Below are positions 6,542-15,995 of a stretch of DNA of 46,629 nt, piece after piece. Position numbers and translations under genes: made by a program. Positions within the stretch are counted from its first letter, which is position 1, and every line of letters begins with the position of its first letter. The DNA comes from an uncultured Draconibacterium sp. Lineage in GTDB: Bacteria; Bacteroidota; Bacteroidia; Bacteroidales; Prolixibacteraceae. Under the pieces are notes generated by a model. It made no database searches and was not told the DNA's origin. It worked only from the letters and a program-made list of their open reading frames with translations. The DNA is taken from assembly GCA_947492175.1 (NCBI GenBank), contig CANLMQ010000043.1, forward strand, positions 1 to 46,629. The letters are read 5' to 3'.

Positions 6542-9528
6542 TTAAAATCCCAATTTAACCCCCACAGTAATTGATTTTGCCGTAGGATACGTATAATGGT
6601 CTATCCCTTGATTAATAGAAGTATCTCCTCCCTGAGAGTTTACATCGGGATCCCACCATGGATAACTTGTGATTGTAAGTAAATTTTGTCCGCTTATAAA
6701 AAACTGCCCGGTTTTAACCCATTTAATTCCAGTTTTTTGTGTTGGAATGTTGTAAGCTAGCTCTATATTCTTTAAACGAAGATAGGAACCGTCGAACACA
6801 AAGCGATCACTCATAAGAGGATGGGTAGAACTACTTATATGTGGATACTTAGCTTTTGGATTTTTCGGACTCCAGTGATCATAAAGAACTTCTTTTAACG
6901 TATTGAGCCCAAATCCGTAATCCTGAGTTTGATTCAACATACTAAAACTGAAAATGTCATTTCCATAAGATCCCTGGATAAATATGTTCAACTCAAAGTT
7001 TTTATATGACATATTGGACGTTAGTCCATAGATAATATCAGGATTAGGATCGCCAATAAAGGTTTTATCACCCACTGAAACATCTCCGCTGTTATCGTTA
7101 TCTTTGTATGAATAAGTACCTTGGTCAGTATAACCAGCCTCGGTTTGATAACCATAAAATGCTCCCAGAGGTTGCCCTTCTCGTAGTAAATTTACAAAAT
7201 CTCCCACTACGCCAAGATAATAGGAACTTCCAGTAATGTCTTGACCGTTATATAATTTCTTAATTGTATTTTTATTTGATGCAATATTAGCCGACATGTC
7301 CCATTTGAAGTTATTATTGAAAATATTAGCATCTAATTGTATTTCGATTCCTTTATTCTGAATTTTTCCAATATTTTTAATTGTACTGGTATAACCTGTC
7401 GATCTTGCCATTTGTACATTATTTAATAGATCACGCGTATTCTTCACATAATAATCAGCAGTCAACCTCAACTTTTGATCAAAGAATGAACATCTATTCC
7501 AAAATCAGTTTGTGCTGTTGTCTCCCATTTTAAATTTCCTGGATAGGTTGTAGAAGGGGCAAAATACGTATAGAGTTCATCACCAAAAACTGTTTTTCCG
7601 GAGGATAACATATCAAGTGTTGCATATGAACTAATTGCGGTACTTCCTGATTCTCCATAGCTGGCCCTGAGTTTCAAATCAGAAATAAAATTTAAATCTT
7701 TCATAAAGTTTTCTTCCGAAATGCGATATGCAACTGCGCCTGATGGGAAATAGCCCCATTTATTTCCTGGGCTATATCTGGAAGAACCGTCTGCTCTGAA
7801 ACTGACTGTCCCCATATATTTTCCTTTATAAGAGTAATTTACTCTCCCCAGGCATGACATCAAGGCCCAGTTGGAATATCCTGAATATGGAGTGCCAAGG
7901 GTATTTGCGGCTCCAATATTGAACGACTCATACACATCGCTTAAAAATCCTTTGCCTGATGCCCCTACCGACTTATAAGTACTTTCTTCATAGGTATAGG
8001 CTCCAGTAACAGTTAGGCTATGGACTTCATTGAAAATTTTATTGTAGGTAACGATATTATCACTATTTAATGTTATCCCGTTAGTGGTCCCAACACTGGC
8101 ACTTCCTAAAGAGCCGGGATACAGTAATGTTGTATAATAATCACTTCGTCGATCGTCATTTTTCACATTTCCAGAAATTCTTATAGATAAATCATCTATC
8201 GGTTTATAAATAAATGCAATATTGGCATTTACTCTGTTTGCATACAAATCTCCTGAAGATTCGTTAATATAAGCCAATGGATTCATTATGGCATTCCCGC
8301 TAAACGGATAGACCGTTGTCAACAAACGATATGTGCCATCATCATTATATGGAGTTGTAGTTGGAGGTGCCGACACTATCGCGCCAAGAAGAGAAGACCC
8401 CCGGTTTCCACCGTTGCTATTTTTAGGACTTTCATCTACCCTACTCAAAATGGCATTATATGTAATGCTGATTTTTTTACTTATATCATGATTCACGTTA
8501 GCACGTAAAGTAAATTTTCTATAATCACTGTTTTTTACAATACCCTTCTGGTCATAATAACTTCCTCCTACTGAGAACTGTGTTTTTGTATTGCCTCCAC
8601 TAACTGTCAACGAATGATTATGCAAAGGCGCAGACGCAAAAATTAAGTCCTGCCAGTCAGTTCCTTCTCCATAGTTATTAATTTGATTTTGAGAAAAATA
8701 CTCTTCTCCGGTATCATTTAATTGTTGAATATTGTAAAATTGTGCATATTCTTTGGCATTCATCAAATCCAGTTTTTTTCGAATAGTCTGGATGCTATAA
8801 CTTCCCTCATAGTCAACTTTGGTTTCTCCTATTCTCCCTCGCTTAGTAGTTACAATAATTACTCCATTAGCTCCTCTGGATCCATAAATTGCAGTAGCAG
8901 ATGCATCTTTTAATACTTCAATGCTTTCAATGTCAGAAGGGTTGAGCATGTTTTGATCTCCAGGAAATCCATCAATCACCCACAAAGGGGCATTGCTCCC
9001 TTTTATTGAATTTGCGCCTCTTATTCGTACCTGAATTTTTGCTCCCGGAGCACCCGTATTCTGCAGTACTTGCACCCCTGCAGAACGTCCTTGCATTGCC
9101 TGAGTGATGGAAGTATTAGGGAAAGAGCTTATTTCTTCTCCCTTTACTGAGGCAACGGAACCGGTCAAATCACTTTTTTTCATTGTACCATACCCGATAG
9201 CAACAACTTCCTCTAAATTATACACATCTTCTTCCAAGACTATATTGTATTTTGCAGAGGAAGTAATATTTACCTCTTTTGTTTTCATCCCAATAAAAGT
9301 AAACACAAGAGTTTTCGCTTCCTCAAAAATATTTAAGGAAAAATTTCCATTTGTATCCGTTATTGTTCCAACTGATGTGCCTTTTACAATAACCGAGACA
9401 CCTGGCAAAGACTCCCCACTTACCATAGTAACTTTACCGGTAATGATTGTTTGCTGTCCTGAAGCTATCCAGCATGACAAAAAAAGCAGTAGCTGAAATG
9501 CCGTAATTCTTTTAAGCCATTTTTTCAT
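6542..9528 (-). pseudogene. SusC/RagA-family TonB-dependent receptor, frameshifted
   Basis: Two abutting reading frames make up one SusC-like receptor of about 995 residues. The N-terminal part (7468-9528) has a signal peptide, a carboxypeptidase-regulatory-like domain (about 25-100), and the plug with GAPGAKIQVRIRGANSIKG, LWVIDGFPG and ATAIYGSRGANGVIIVTTKRG. The C-terminal part (6542-7471) holds the last barrel strands and ends GVKLGF. Near 7489-7490 the minus strand reads GATGTTCATTC; adding one T gives GATGTTTCATTC and restores DVSFFDQKLRLTADYY, so a single base has been lost from a T run. I place the start at the ATG at 9528 (MKKWLKR). As read, the product would lose its barrel end and not insert. 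It may be a recent mutation or a base-call error. Confidence 0.88.
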
Positions 9529-9581
9529 AAGTTTATTTTTAAAATTATACAATGCAAAACAAGGTTAAATAAAATACAAAA

Positions 9582-9589
9582 CAAAATTA
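9582..9589 (-). promoter_or_regulatory. Possible -7 box for the SusCD operon
   Basis: On the minus strand TAATTTTG fits the TAnnTTTG consensus and lies about 54 bp before the SusC start codon. The -33 region is only weakly matched (TTTA about 18 bp upstream), so the call is tentative. Confidence 0.3.
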
Positions 9590-9765
9590 ATGATAAATGT
9601 TGTAAAGCATAATTTTATATAGTAAAACTACTGGTGGGGAAAATCTATTAAGATAATAGCGTAATGTGCACTGTATGAGTGTGTAAAATCTGTTTTGTTT
9701 CTTTAGGGAATTTATGTGTTGGCACTAGGAAAGGTTTGTGTGTCATTTATTTTTTGAAAAATTTC

Positions 9766-9796
9766 TTGCAATTTTATAATAACAAATATAGATTTG
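9766..9796 (+). promoter_or_regulatory. Promoter of the sugar-acid catabolic operon
   Basis: TTG at 9766-9768 and TAGATTTG at 9789-9796 are separated by 20 bp, which fits the Bacteroidota -33/-7 promoter. It sits 35 bp before the GTG start of the transporter gene. The 300-bp region shared with the divergent SusC promoter is the likely site for control by the IclR protein, but I cannot point to an operator with confidence. Confidence 0.55.
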
Positions 9797-9830
9797 CATA
9801 TAAGTTATAATATAAAATTAATTTAAAATT

Positions 9831-11066
9831 GTGAATCAATTAAAGATAAAAAAGAGTCTTCCCTATAAATGGGAATTAATAATATTGCTCTGGTTTGCTT
9901 TCTTTTTTCATCAGGCAGACAGACAAATTTTCAATGTAGTATTACCTGCAATACGTGATGACCTCAACTTGACCGACAAGGACATGGGATTAATTTCAGC
10001 TATTGTAACTTTAGCCTATGGAATACTGGTGCCCATTGGAGGATTCATTGGAGACAAAGTCAATAAGAAGTGGCTAATTATAATAAGTCTTTTTATGTGG
10101 ACATCAGCAACCCTCTTTACTGGCATGTCAACCTTGTTAATCCATCTAATAATATTAAGAGGAATATTTACTGGAGGATGCGAGGCATTTTATTCGCCCC
10201 CGGCAAACGCACTAATTGGCGAACATCATGAAAAAACAAGATCTACAGCAATGTCTATACATCAGACTGCATTGTATGCAGGAATTGTCATAAGTGGTTT
10301 TTTGGCAGGATGGATTGCTGACCAATATAGCTGGAGAGTTGCATTTTACATATTTGGAGGGCTAGGAATATTACTTGCCATAATTTTAGCAGTACGTTTA
10401 AAAAACTCCATAACAGAAAAAACAACTCCAAATCGTGGTAAAAATAGGCATTTCATTGAAGGCACCGGTGTTTTTTTTAGAAAGCCAACGGCACTATTAC
10501 TAACTGCTGCTTTTGCAGGTATGGTTTTCGTAAATGTTGGCTTTATGACATGGATGCCAACCTATCTTCACGAGGACTTTAACTTTTCGCTCGCTCGCTC
10601 AGGTTTCGACTCAACATTTTACCATTATTTGGCTGCTTTTTTCGGTGTAATCCTTGGTGCACGAGTTGCTGACCACTATGCATCAAAAAGAATAGGGATG
10701 AGAGGAACGGTTCAGGCATTTGGGCTTTTACTTGGAGCCCCGTTTATCTTTTTTATGGGCATCACAAATACACCATTTTTAGTATACATCAACCTGGCTT
10801 TGTTTGGATTATTCCGAGGTATTTATGATTCCAACATTTTTGCCGCATTATTTGACGTTATTGAACCAAAATATAGATCGTCCGCAACCGGATTGATGTT
10901 AATGTTTGCATTTATTACAGGTGCTGCTGCACCATATATACTGGGGGTAATAAAGCCTAAATTGGGACTGGCATGGGGATTATCATCGTTGTCGATAATC
11001 TACATTCTTTCTTCTTTATGCATATTTATCGCAGTTAAGTTTTTTTACAAAAAAGATCTAATTTAA
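9831..11066 (+). CDS. MFS transporter, likely for sugar acid or oligosaccharide
   Basis: The 411-residue protein has about twelve hydrophobic segments, as expected for a major facilitator superfamily inner-membrane permease. The loop 2-3 signature is present as GGFIGDKVNKKW (near 74-85), and the first helix contains FFHQADRQIFNVVLPAIR, similar to the DR-x-x-x motif of the anion/cation symporter branch (hexuronate and sugar-acid transporters). It starts with GTG, which follows a good promoter. It is first in a plus-strand operon, 11 bp before the IclR gene, and probably brings in the compound that the next enzymes degrade. The exact substrate cannot be read from sequence. Confidence 0.88.
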   Translation: MNQLKIKKSLPYKWELIILLWFAFFFHQADRQIFNVVLPAIRDDLNLTDKDMGLISAIVTLAYGILVPIGGFIGDKVNKKWLIIISLFMWTSATLFTGMSTLLIHLIILRGIFTGGCEAFYSPPANALIGEHHEKTRSTAMSIHQTALYAGIVISGFLAGWIADQYSWRVAFYIFGGLGILLAIILAVRLKNSITEKTTPNRGKNRHFIEGTGVFFRKPTALLLTAAFAGMVFVNVGFMTWMPTYLHEDFNFSLARSGFDSTFYHYLAAFFGVILGARVADHYASKRIGMRGTVQAFGLLLGAPFIFFMGITNTPFLVYINLALFGLFRGIYDSNIFAALFDVIEPKYRSSATGLMLMFAFITGAAAPYILGVIKPKLGLAWGLSSLSIIYILSSLCIFIAVKFFYKKDLI

Positions 11067-11077
11067 TTAAAAAAATT

Positions 11078-11815
11078 ATGATTCAAGTAATTAATCGAGC
11101 CCTGGACATTTTGGAGCTTATTGCTCAAGACCGTTCTAAGTTATACACATTGAATGAAATTTCAGGACAATTGAATCTGAATAAAGCTACCTGTGCTAAT
11201 ATTATCAAAACCCTCGTTTTTAGAGGATATGTTGAACAGGAAGGTAGGATGACAGGATATCGTCTCGGATCCATGTCTTATATGTTAACGGGAAATTATT
11301 CTCATAAAAGAGAATTATTAGCTGCTGCAACAGAGCCTATGGAAAAATTTTCAGATGATCTGAATGAGAGTTGTATTCTTGCTGTTCTGCAAGATAATAC
11401 CAGACTCGTTTTGCATGAAATAAAAAGTACCCATGAACTTCAGGTTATTAACAAAAAAGAGAAAGAAGCCTACCGCACATCAACAGGAAGGATGATATTG
11501 GCCTGCATGCCCCCAAAAGAACAAAAAAAATTCATAAAAAAATATGGATTGCCAACATCTGATGTTTGGACAGAAATTGAGGATGCCGAAGACCTGATGA
11601 TTGAGTTACTTAAAATTAAAAAGAAACAAGTTGCGGTACAGGTTTCAAAATCTCAGATTGTGGGATTAGCTGTGCCGATATTCAAAGACGAAGAGATAGT
11701 AGCAAGTCTGGGGGTATATGTACCCCAGACAAGATATACATTGGGGGTGCAAGAAAAGATCTTTAATGAATTGAGGAAGACGGGAGATATAATCAATAAA
11801 AAATTTAATAACTAA
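11078..11815 (+). CDS. IclR-family transcriptional regulator
   Basis: The 245-residue protein has an N-terminal winged helix-turn-helix (residues about 1-65: INRALDILELI, LNEISGQLNLNKATCANIIK, GYRLGSM) and a C-terminal IclR effector-binding domain (about 75-240, with LVLHEIKS and VGLAVPIFKDEEIVASLGVYV). IclR proteins bind DNA as dimers or tetramers and are released or activated by small carboxylic or sugar-acid metabolites. Its position inside the operon, between transporter and dehydratase, suggests it controls this operon and perhaps the divergent SusCD genes. Confidence 0.9.
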   Translation: MIQVINRALDILELIAQDRSKLYTLNEISGQLNLNKATCANIIKTLVFRGYVEQEGRMTGYRLGSMSYMLTGNYSHKRELLAAATEPMEKFSDDLNESCILAVLQDNTRLVLHEIKSTHELQVINKKEKEAYRTSTGRMILACMPPKEQKKFIKKYGLPTSDVWTEIEDAEDLMIELLKIKKKQVAVQVSKSQIVGLAVPIFKDEEIVASLGVYVPQTRYTLGVQEKIFNELRKTGDIINKKFNN

Positions 11816-11896
11816 CAGATTGAAAAAATTATGAGACGAATCCTGGCTTATGCAGGGCGTTCCATGAATTTTCTTCTAAATTTTAAATATAAAGGA

Positions 11897-13087
11897 ATGA
11901 AAATAATTGACTTAAAAGCTCGTACTGTAGCTATCCCATTAAATGCGCAATTACGTCACAATACTGGAGTGCATCCCGGATATTTACTTCGCACTGTGAT
12001 TGAGGTAATTACAGATGAGGGAATTGTAGGATTGGGAGAGGTCGGAGGAGGCGATCAGCGGGCTGCTTTTGCAAAGCTTAAACCCCGAATAATAGGATTA
12101 GATCCCTTCCATTTGGAAACAATTAAGCAAAAGGTGTTACGGAGCATATATTATATGTCGAATGCTAGATTGTATGCAGCCATAGAAATTGCCTGCCTTG
12201 ATATTCAGGGGAAAGCACTAAACCGCCCTATGAGCGATCTTTTAGGAGGGAAATTAAGGAATGAGATCCCGTTTATTGCATATCTGTTTTGGCGCTACGA
12301 CCGTCCAGAAGGAGGACATGATAAACATGCCGAAGATATGGCCGAATTTTGCGTTCAGCTTAATGAAACGCTGGGGGTGAAATCAATGAAATTAAAAGCC
12401 GGCGTAATGGAACCGCGGGAGGAAGTAAAGGTATTGGAGTTATGTAGAAAGAAACTTGGCGACGAGTTTGGGTTGAGGATTGATCCCAACGGGGTTTGGT
12501 CGGTAACCACAGCTGTGAGAATGGGGAAAATTATGGAAGATCTTAATCCCGAATACTTCGAAGACCCGTCTTGGGGGTTGGAAGGAAATGCAGCTGTAAG
12601 AAAACAGTTACGAATTCCTGTAGCTACCAATATGTACCCCAATAAATTCGACGATTTGGGACCTGCCATTCGCATGGGAGCGGTTGACATTGTCCTTACT
12701 GACCTACACTATTGGGAAGGTCCCAAAGGAGTAAAAGACCTGACTGCAGTATGCCGCACTTTTAACCTGGGGGTTGCCATGCACAGTGGAGCTGAATTCG
12801 GGATAGAATTGGCAGCTATGCTCCATACGGCTTCAACCATTCCCACCATGACTTTCGCCGGGGACGCACATTATCATTACCTGACAGATGATATTATCAA
12901 AGGTGGACTAATGAAATACAAAGATGGCTGTATTAAAGTGCCTGACGGCCCTGGTCTTGGAGTAGAACTGGACGAAGAAAAAATGGAAAAGTATGAACGT
13001 TATTTCCAGAAAAAAGGAGATTATTATGCCCGGTTCCATCAGGATGAATATCGGCCAAACTGGTTCCCCATTGTCGGAAGTATCTAA
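11897..13087 (+). CDS. Enolase-superfamily sugar-acid dehydratase, glucarate dehydratase type
   Basis: I choose the ATG at 11897, preceded by AAAGGA, giving 396 residues; an upstream ATG at 11831 would add 22 residues unlike the family N-terminus. The N-terminal capping domain begins MKIIDLKARTVAIPL. Catalytic residues fit the glucarate dehydratase subgroup: K165-L-K167, metal ligands D196 (RIDPNGVW), E222 (YFEDPSW) and N245 (VATNMY), and the D269/H296 dyad. The third ligand being Asn, and spacings of 23 and 24 residues for E222-N245 and N245-D269, match E. coli GlucD. These enzymes dehydrate an acid sugar to a keto-deoxy acid. It is about 50 residues shorter than GlucD, so the substrate may be a related aldonate or aldarate. 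Confidence 0.9.
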   Translation: MKIIDLKARTVAIPLNAQLRHNTGVHPGYLLRTVIEVITDEGIVGLGEVGGGDQRAAFAKLKPRIIGLDPFHLETIKQKVLRSIYYMSNARLYAAIEIACLDIQGKALNRPMSDLLGGKLRNEIPFIAYLFWRYDRPEGGHDKHAEDMAEFCVQLNETLGVKSMKLKAGVMEPREEVKVLELCRKKLGDEFGLRIDPNGVWSVTTAVRMGKIMEDLNPEYFEDPSWGLEGNAAVRKQLRIPVATNMYPNKFDDLGPAIRMGAVDIVLTDLHYWEGPKGVKDLTAVCRTFNLGVAMHSGAEFGIELAAMLHTASTIPTMTFAGDAHYHYLTDDIIKGGLMKYKDGCIKVPDGPGLGVELDEEKMEKYERYFQKKGDYYARFHQDEYRPNWFPIVGSI

Positions 13088-13093
13088 TAAGAA

Positions 13094-13918
13094 ATGGATT
13101 GCGAATGTATTATATCAGGGCTTAAATTCCCGGAAGGACCGGTTTTCGATTTTAACGGGAATTTATGGTTTGTTGAAATTGAAGGAGGAAATCTTTCACG
13201 TTGGGACGGGGAAAAACTTGTTCGGATTGATGTAGATGGTAATCCTAATGGGGCAATGCTTGACAGAAACGGAAATATTTGGTTTTGTGATAGCGGACGG
13301 GGAGAGATAAGAATATTCAATCCAATAACCGAAATGTTTCAGACAATTTGCAACAGCTCCACAAGCGGGAATCGTTTAAAACGTCCTAATGATCTCATAT
13401 TCGACAGTAAAGGAAACCTGTTGTTTTCCGATCATGCCGATGGAAGGACGGAACCACTTTCAACAATTTATGTTTTGCCAAAAGGAGAAAATATAGCGAG
13501 GGTGGTTTCTTCTAAAAAATTTTTCACCAATGGACTGGCATTAAAAAGCGATGCCGAGACTTTGATTTTTTCCGAAACCTACAAGCAACGTCTTTGGACT
13601 GGTAAATGGGATAATAATAAACTGGAACTAATAGGTGAAAAATTATTTACAGAAGCTGGGGGGGGGCCTTGGGGCCCAGATGGTATAGCTTTAGATAAGG
13701 AGGAAAATCTTTATGTGGCTATATTTAATGAAAGCAAAATAAATATTTACAATAAAAAAGGAGTATTGTCGGGTTATCTGAATTGTCCGGGAAGCAGGCC
13801 CACAAGTTGTGCTTTTGACCCGTCAGGCAAGCTGGGGTTGGTTGTAACTGAAGCCGAAAAAGGCCAAGTTATTTCTTATCCGGCCTTTAAAGAGGGATTA
13901 CCAATTTATTATGGATGA
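13094..13918 (+). CDS. SMP-30/gluconolactonase-family lactonase
   Basis: The 274-residue protein is a six-bladed propeller of the SMP-30/LRE family. Metal-binding residues can be assigned: E14 (GLKFPEGPVFD), N99 (RPNDLIFD), N146 (FFTNGLAL) and D196 (GPDGIALD). There is no signal peptide, so it is cytoplasmic. The family opens sugar lactones to free sugar acids. It begins 6 bp after the dehydratase and overlaps the SDR gene by 8 bp, consistent with a dehydrogenase-lactonase-dehydratase sequence of reactions in one operon. Confidence 0.9.
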   Translation: MDCECIISGLKFPEGPVFDFNGNLWFVEIEGGNLSRWDGEKLVRIDVDGNPNGAMLDRNGNIWFCDSGRGEIRIFNPITEMFQTICNSSTSGNRLKRPNDLIFDSKGNLLFSDHADGRTEPLSTIYVLPKGENIARVVSSKKFFTNGLALKSDAETLIFSETYKQRLWTGKWDNNKLELIGEKLFTEAGGGPWGPDGIALDKEENLYVAIFNESKINIYNKKGVLSGYLNCPGSRPTSCAFDPSGKLGLVVTEAEKGQVISYPAFKEGLPIYYG

Positions 13919-14693
13919 TATGGAAATAAAAAATTTATTTAATCTGAAAGGGAAAACCGCTTTGGTAACTGGTGGGAGCCAAGGCATTGGAAAAGCAATT
14001 TCTCTTGCATTGGCGGAATATGGCGCCGATCTGGTCATTAATTACCTCTCGAATAAAGATCTAGCGGAACAAACAAAAAAAGAAATTATTGGTAAGGGGG
14101 TAAAGTGTTGGCTGATGGAGTGTGATTTGTATCAAGTCGATTCAGCAAAGATGATATCCCAATTTCTTGATAAAAATGGATTGTCTCCAGATATTTTGGT
14201 GTTGAATGCCTCCGTTCAGTATCGCAAGGCATGGGATGAGGTGACACATGAAGAATTTGAAGCCCAGATTAATATTAACTTCCGTGCCTCACTGTTTCTG
14301 ATTCAGGAGCTTTATCCGCATATGAAAAAAAATAAATGGGGGCGTATTGTCACACTTGGTAGTGTACAGCAGTCCCGTCCCCATCCAGAGATGATAGTGT
14401 ATGCCGCTTCAAAAATGGCGCAATTGAGTATGGTTAAAAATTTGGCATCGCAGATTGGAAAATATGGAGTGACCATTAATAACCTGGCTCCGGGGGTATT
14501 TCCTACCATTCGAAATGAAGAAGTGTTACAAAATGAAAAGTATAAGGCTATGGTGGAGGGAAAAATACCACTTGGGTTTATTGGCGATCCTGAGGATTGT
14601 GCGGCTACTACTTTGTTGCTTTGTTCCGACGCTGGTAAATATATTACAGGTCAGGATATTTTTGTAGACGGGGGAATGGGATTGAATTTTTGA
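13911..14693 (+). CDS. SDR-family oxidoreductase, likely sugar or sugar-acid dehydrogenase
   Basis: The 260-residue protein is a classical short-chain dehydrogenase. The nucleotide-binding TGGSQGIG lies at 20-27, LNAS near 98-101, and the catalytic residues are S151, Y164 and K168 (YAASK), with the C-terminal GQDIFVDGGMG. The start overlaps the lactonase gene; the ATG at 13911 or the one at 13920 could both be used. In this operon it could oxidise an aldose or uronate to a lactone, or act on a keto intermediate. Sequence alone does not separate these; the FabG-like form is unlike the NAD-dependent epimerase-type uronate dehydrogenases. Confidence 0.9.
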   Translation: MDDMEIKNLFNLKGKTALVTGGSQGIGKAISLALAEYGADLVINYLSNKDLAEQTKKEIIGKGVKCWLMECDLYQVDSAKMISQFLDKNGLSPDILVLNASVQYRKAWDEVTHEEFEAQININFRASLFLIQELYPHMKKNKWGRIVTLGSVQQSRPHPEMIVYAASKMAQLSMVKNLASQIGKYGVTINNLAPGVFPTIRNEEVLQNEKYKAMVEGKIPLGFIGDPEDCAATTLLLCSDAGKYITGQDIFVDGGMGLNF

Positions 14694-14735
14694 GAGATAA
14701 AATAAATATAATGAGCTAATGTCAAAACAAATATT

Positions 14736-15479
14736 ATGAGTATAGAAAAATATAAAAAAGAAATAGGAATGATGAATCTGGAAAAACTGATTGAGACGAG
14801 AGAAGTTATTTCAAATAAAGAGTTTCCAATTCCGGATAAAGAATTGCTCGCCAGGTTCGAGCAACTTTATACAGGTGCAGTAAATGATGTACTACGTGAG
14901 TTTTGTTTTTTGGATCAGGCATTACCTGGGCGAATCAAGCCATTACGAGAATACCAGACTTTTGCAGGATTTGCTTTTACTGTGAAAAGTTCTCCTAATG
15001 TACAAATTAAGGGTGAAATGGAATTTCGCTCCCAAATGCTGGATGAAATGTATGAAGATGCTTTTGTTATCTGGGATACAAGTCGAGATGACAAGGCTAC
15101 TTTGTGGGGGGGAGTAATGACGGCAACTGCAAAAAGTAAAAAAGTAAAAGCTGCTTGCATTGACGGTGGAATACGTGATACGCATCAAATTTTGGAAGCG
15201 GATTTCCCGGTTTTTTATGAATACCGGATTTCCAACGGAAGTTTAGCCCGTTGTCAGATTACACATTACCAGATTCCAGTAAAAATAGGAGATGTAACTG
15301 TAAAACCGGGTGACGTGGTTCTTGGAGATATTGATGGATTGCTTGTTGTCCCTAGAGATATTGCTTACGATGTCCTTATTCGGGCGGAAGAAATTAAGGA
15401 AAATGAAAAAATGATATACGATTGGGTAAAAGAAGGACAATCTATAGATGAAATTGTTAATAAGGGAGGGTATTTTTGA
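14736..15479 (+). CDS. RraA-family (HMG-aldolase-like) class II pyruvate aldolase
   Basis: The 247-residue protein matches the RraA/dimethylmenaquinone-methyltransferase-like fold, which in enzymes is a metal-dependent 4-hydroxy-4-methyl-2-oxoglutarate/oxaloacetate aldolase. The key loop is WGGVMTATAKSKKV (124-137) followed by IDGGIRDT, with R147 and D148 as substrate and metal residues, and GDVVLGDIDGLLVVPR near 192-207. It is longer than bacterial RraA (about 160 residues), with an N-terminal extension as in sugar-operon members. As the last gene of the operon it could cleave the keto-deoxy acid made by the dehydratase into pyruvate and an aldehyde; this assignment is inferred. Confidence 0.85.
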   Translation: MSIEKYKKEIGMMNLEKLIETREVISNKEFPIPDKELLARFEQLYTGAVNDVLREFCFLDQALPGRIKPLREYQTFAGFAFTVKSSPNVQIKGEMEFRSQMLDEMYEDAFVIWDTSRDDKATLWGGVMTATAKSKKVKAACIDGGIRDTHQILEADFPVFYEYRISNGSLARCQITHYQIPVKIGDVTVKPGDVVLGDIDGLLVVPRDIAYDVLIRAEEIKENEKMIYDWVKEGQSIDEIVNKGGYF

Positions 15480-15995
15480 GCTCTATGGTTATAGAACAAG
15501 CTAAATATCTTCTTTTTACTCCTAATATTAGTTAAGAATCTATGTATAGGACTAGCTGCATATTAAATTTTGTGATAGAATCAAAATATGTACGGGGTTT
15601 AATATAGAAAAGAGATGAAACTATAGGATTTAATATTTCTTCTCAATGGCATGGATTTTAAATTTACAGAAGTGGCTTGTTGGATAAAACATCATTTAAT
15701 GATCAATTTTTTGGAAGACCTACCTTGGATATTTTGAAGATATAGGTATTATGCGATTGCTGTATATCGCCTTGTTGTTTGATTGGTAATAAATTGAAAG
15801 TTGACTACCCAATCCACCAGACATTACAAGTGTTTAGTCTATTAATCTTCTGAAAAATTTCTCTAAGGGTGCGAATTACAATTAGATCATTATTAACGAA
15901 TGAAATATATATAATAAAAAATAGTAAGTTCTATTTAAGTATAATTTACTAATTCATTTCCTTTTTATTATTTCTTAATCTTTTAGTGTATTTTC
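15480..15995. other. 516-bp AT-rich gap, no gene seen
   Basis: No open frame with a recognisable protein motif, no clear hairpin terminator and no repeat was found. The sequence is strongly AT-rich. Short open stretches have many stops. It separates the catabolic operon from the LutA-like gene and may include old decayed sequence. Confidence 0.4.

Noticed and set aside
11831..11896. Extended N-terminus of the enolase-superfamily enzyme
   Set aside because: The 22 extra residues do not resemble the family, and the ATG at 11897 has AAAGGA just upstream and gives the normal MKIIDLKARTV start.
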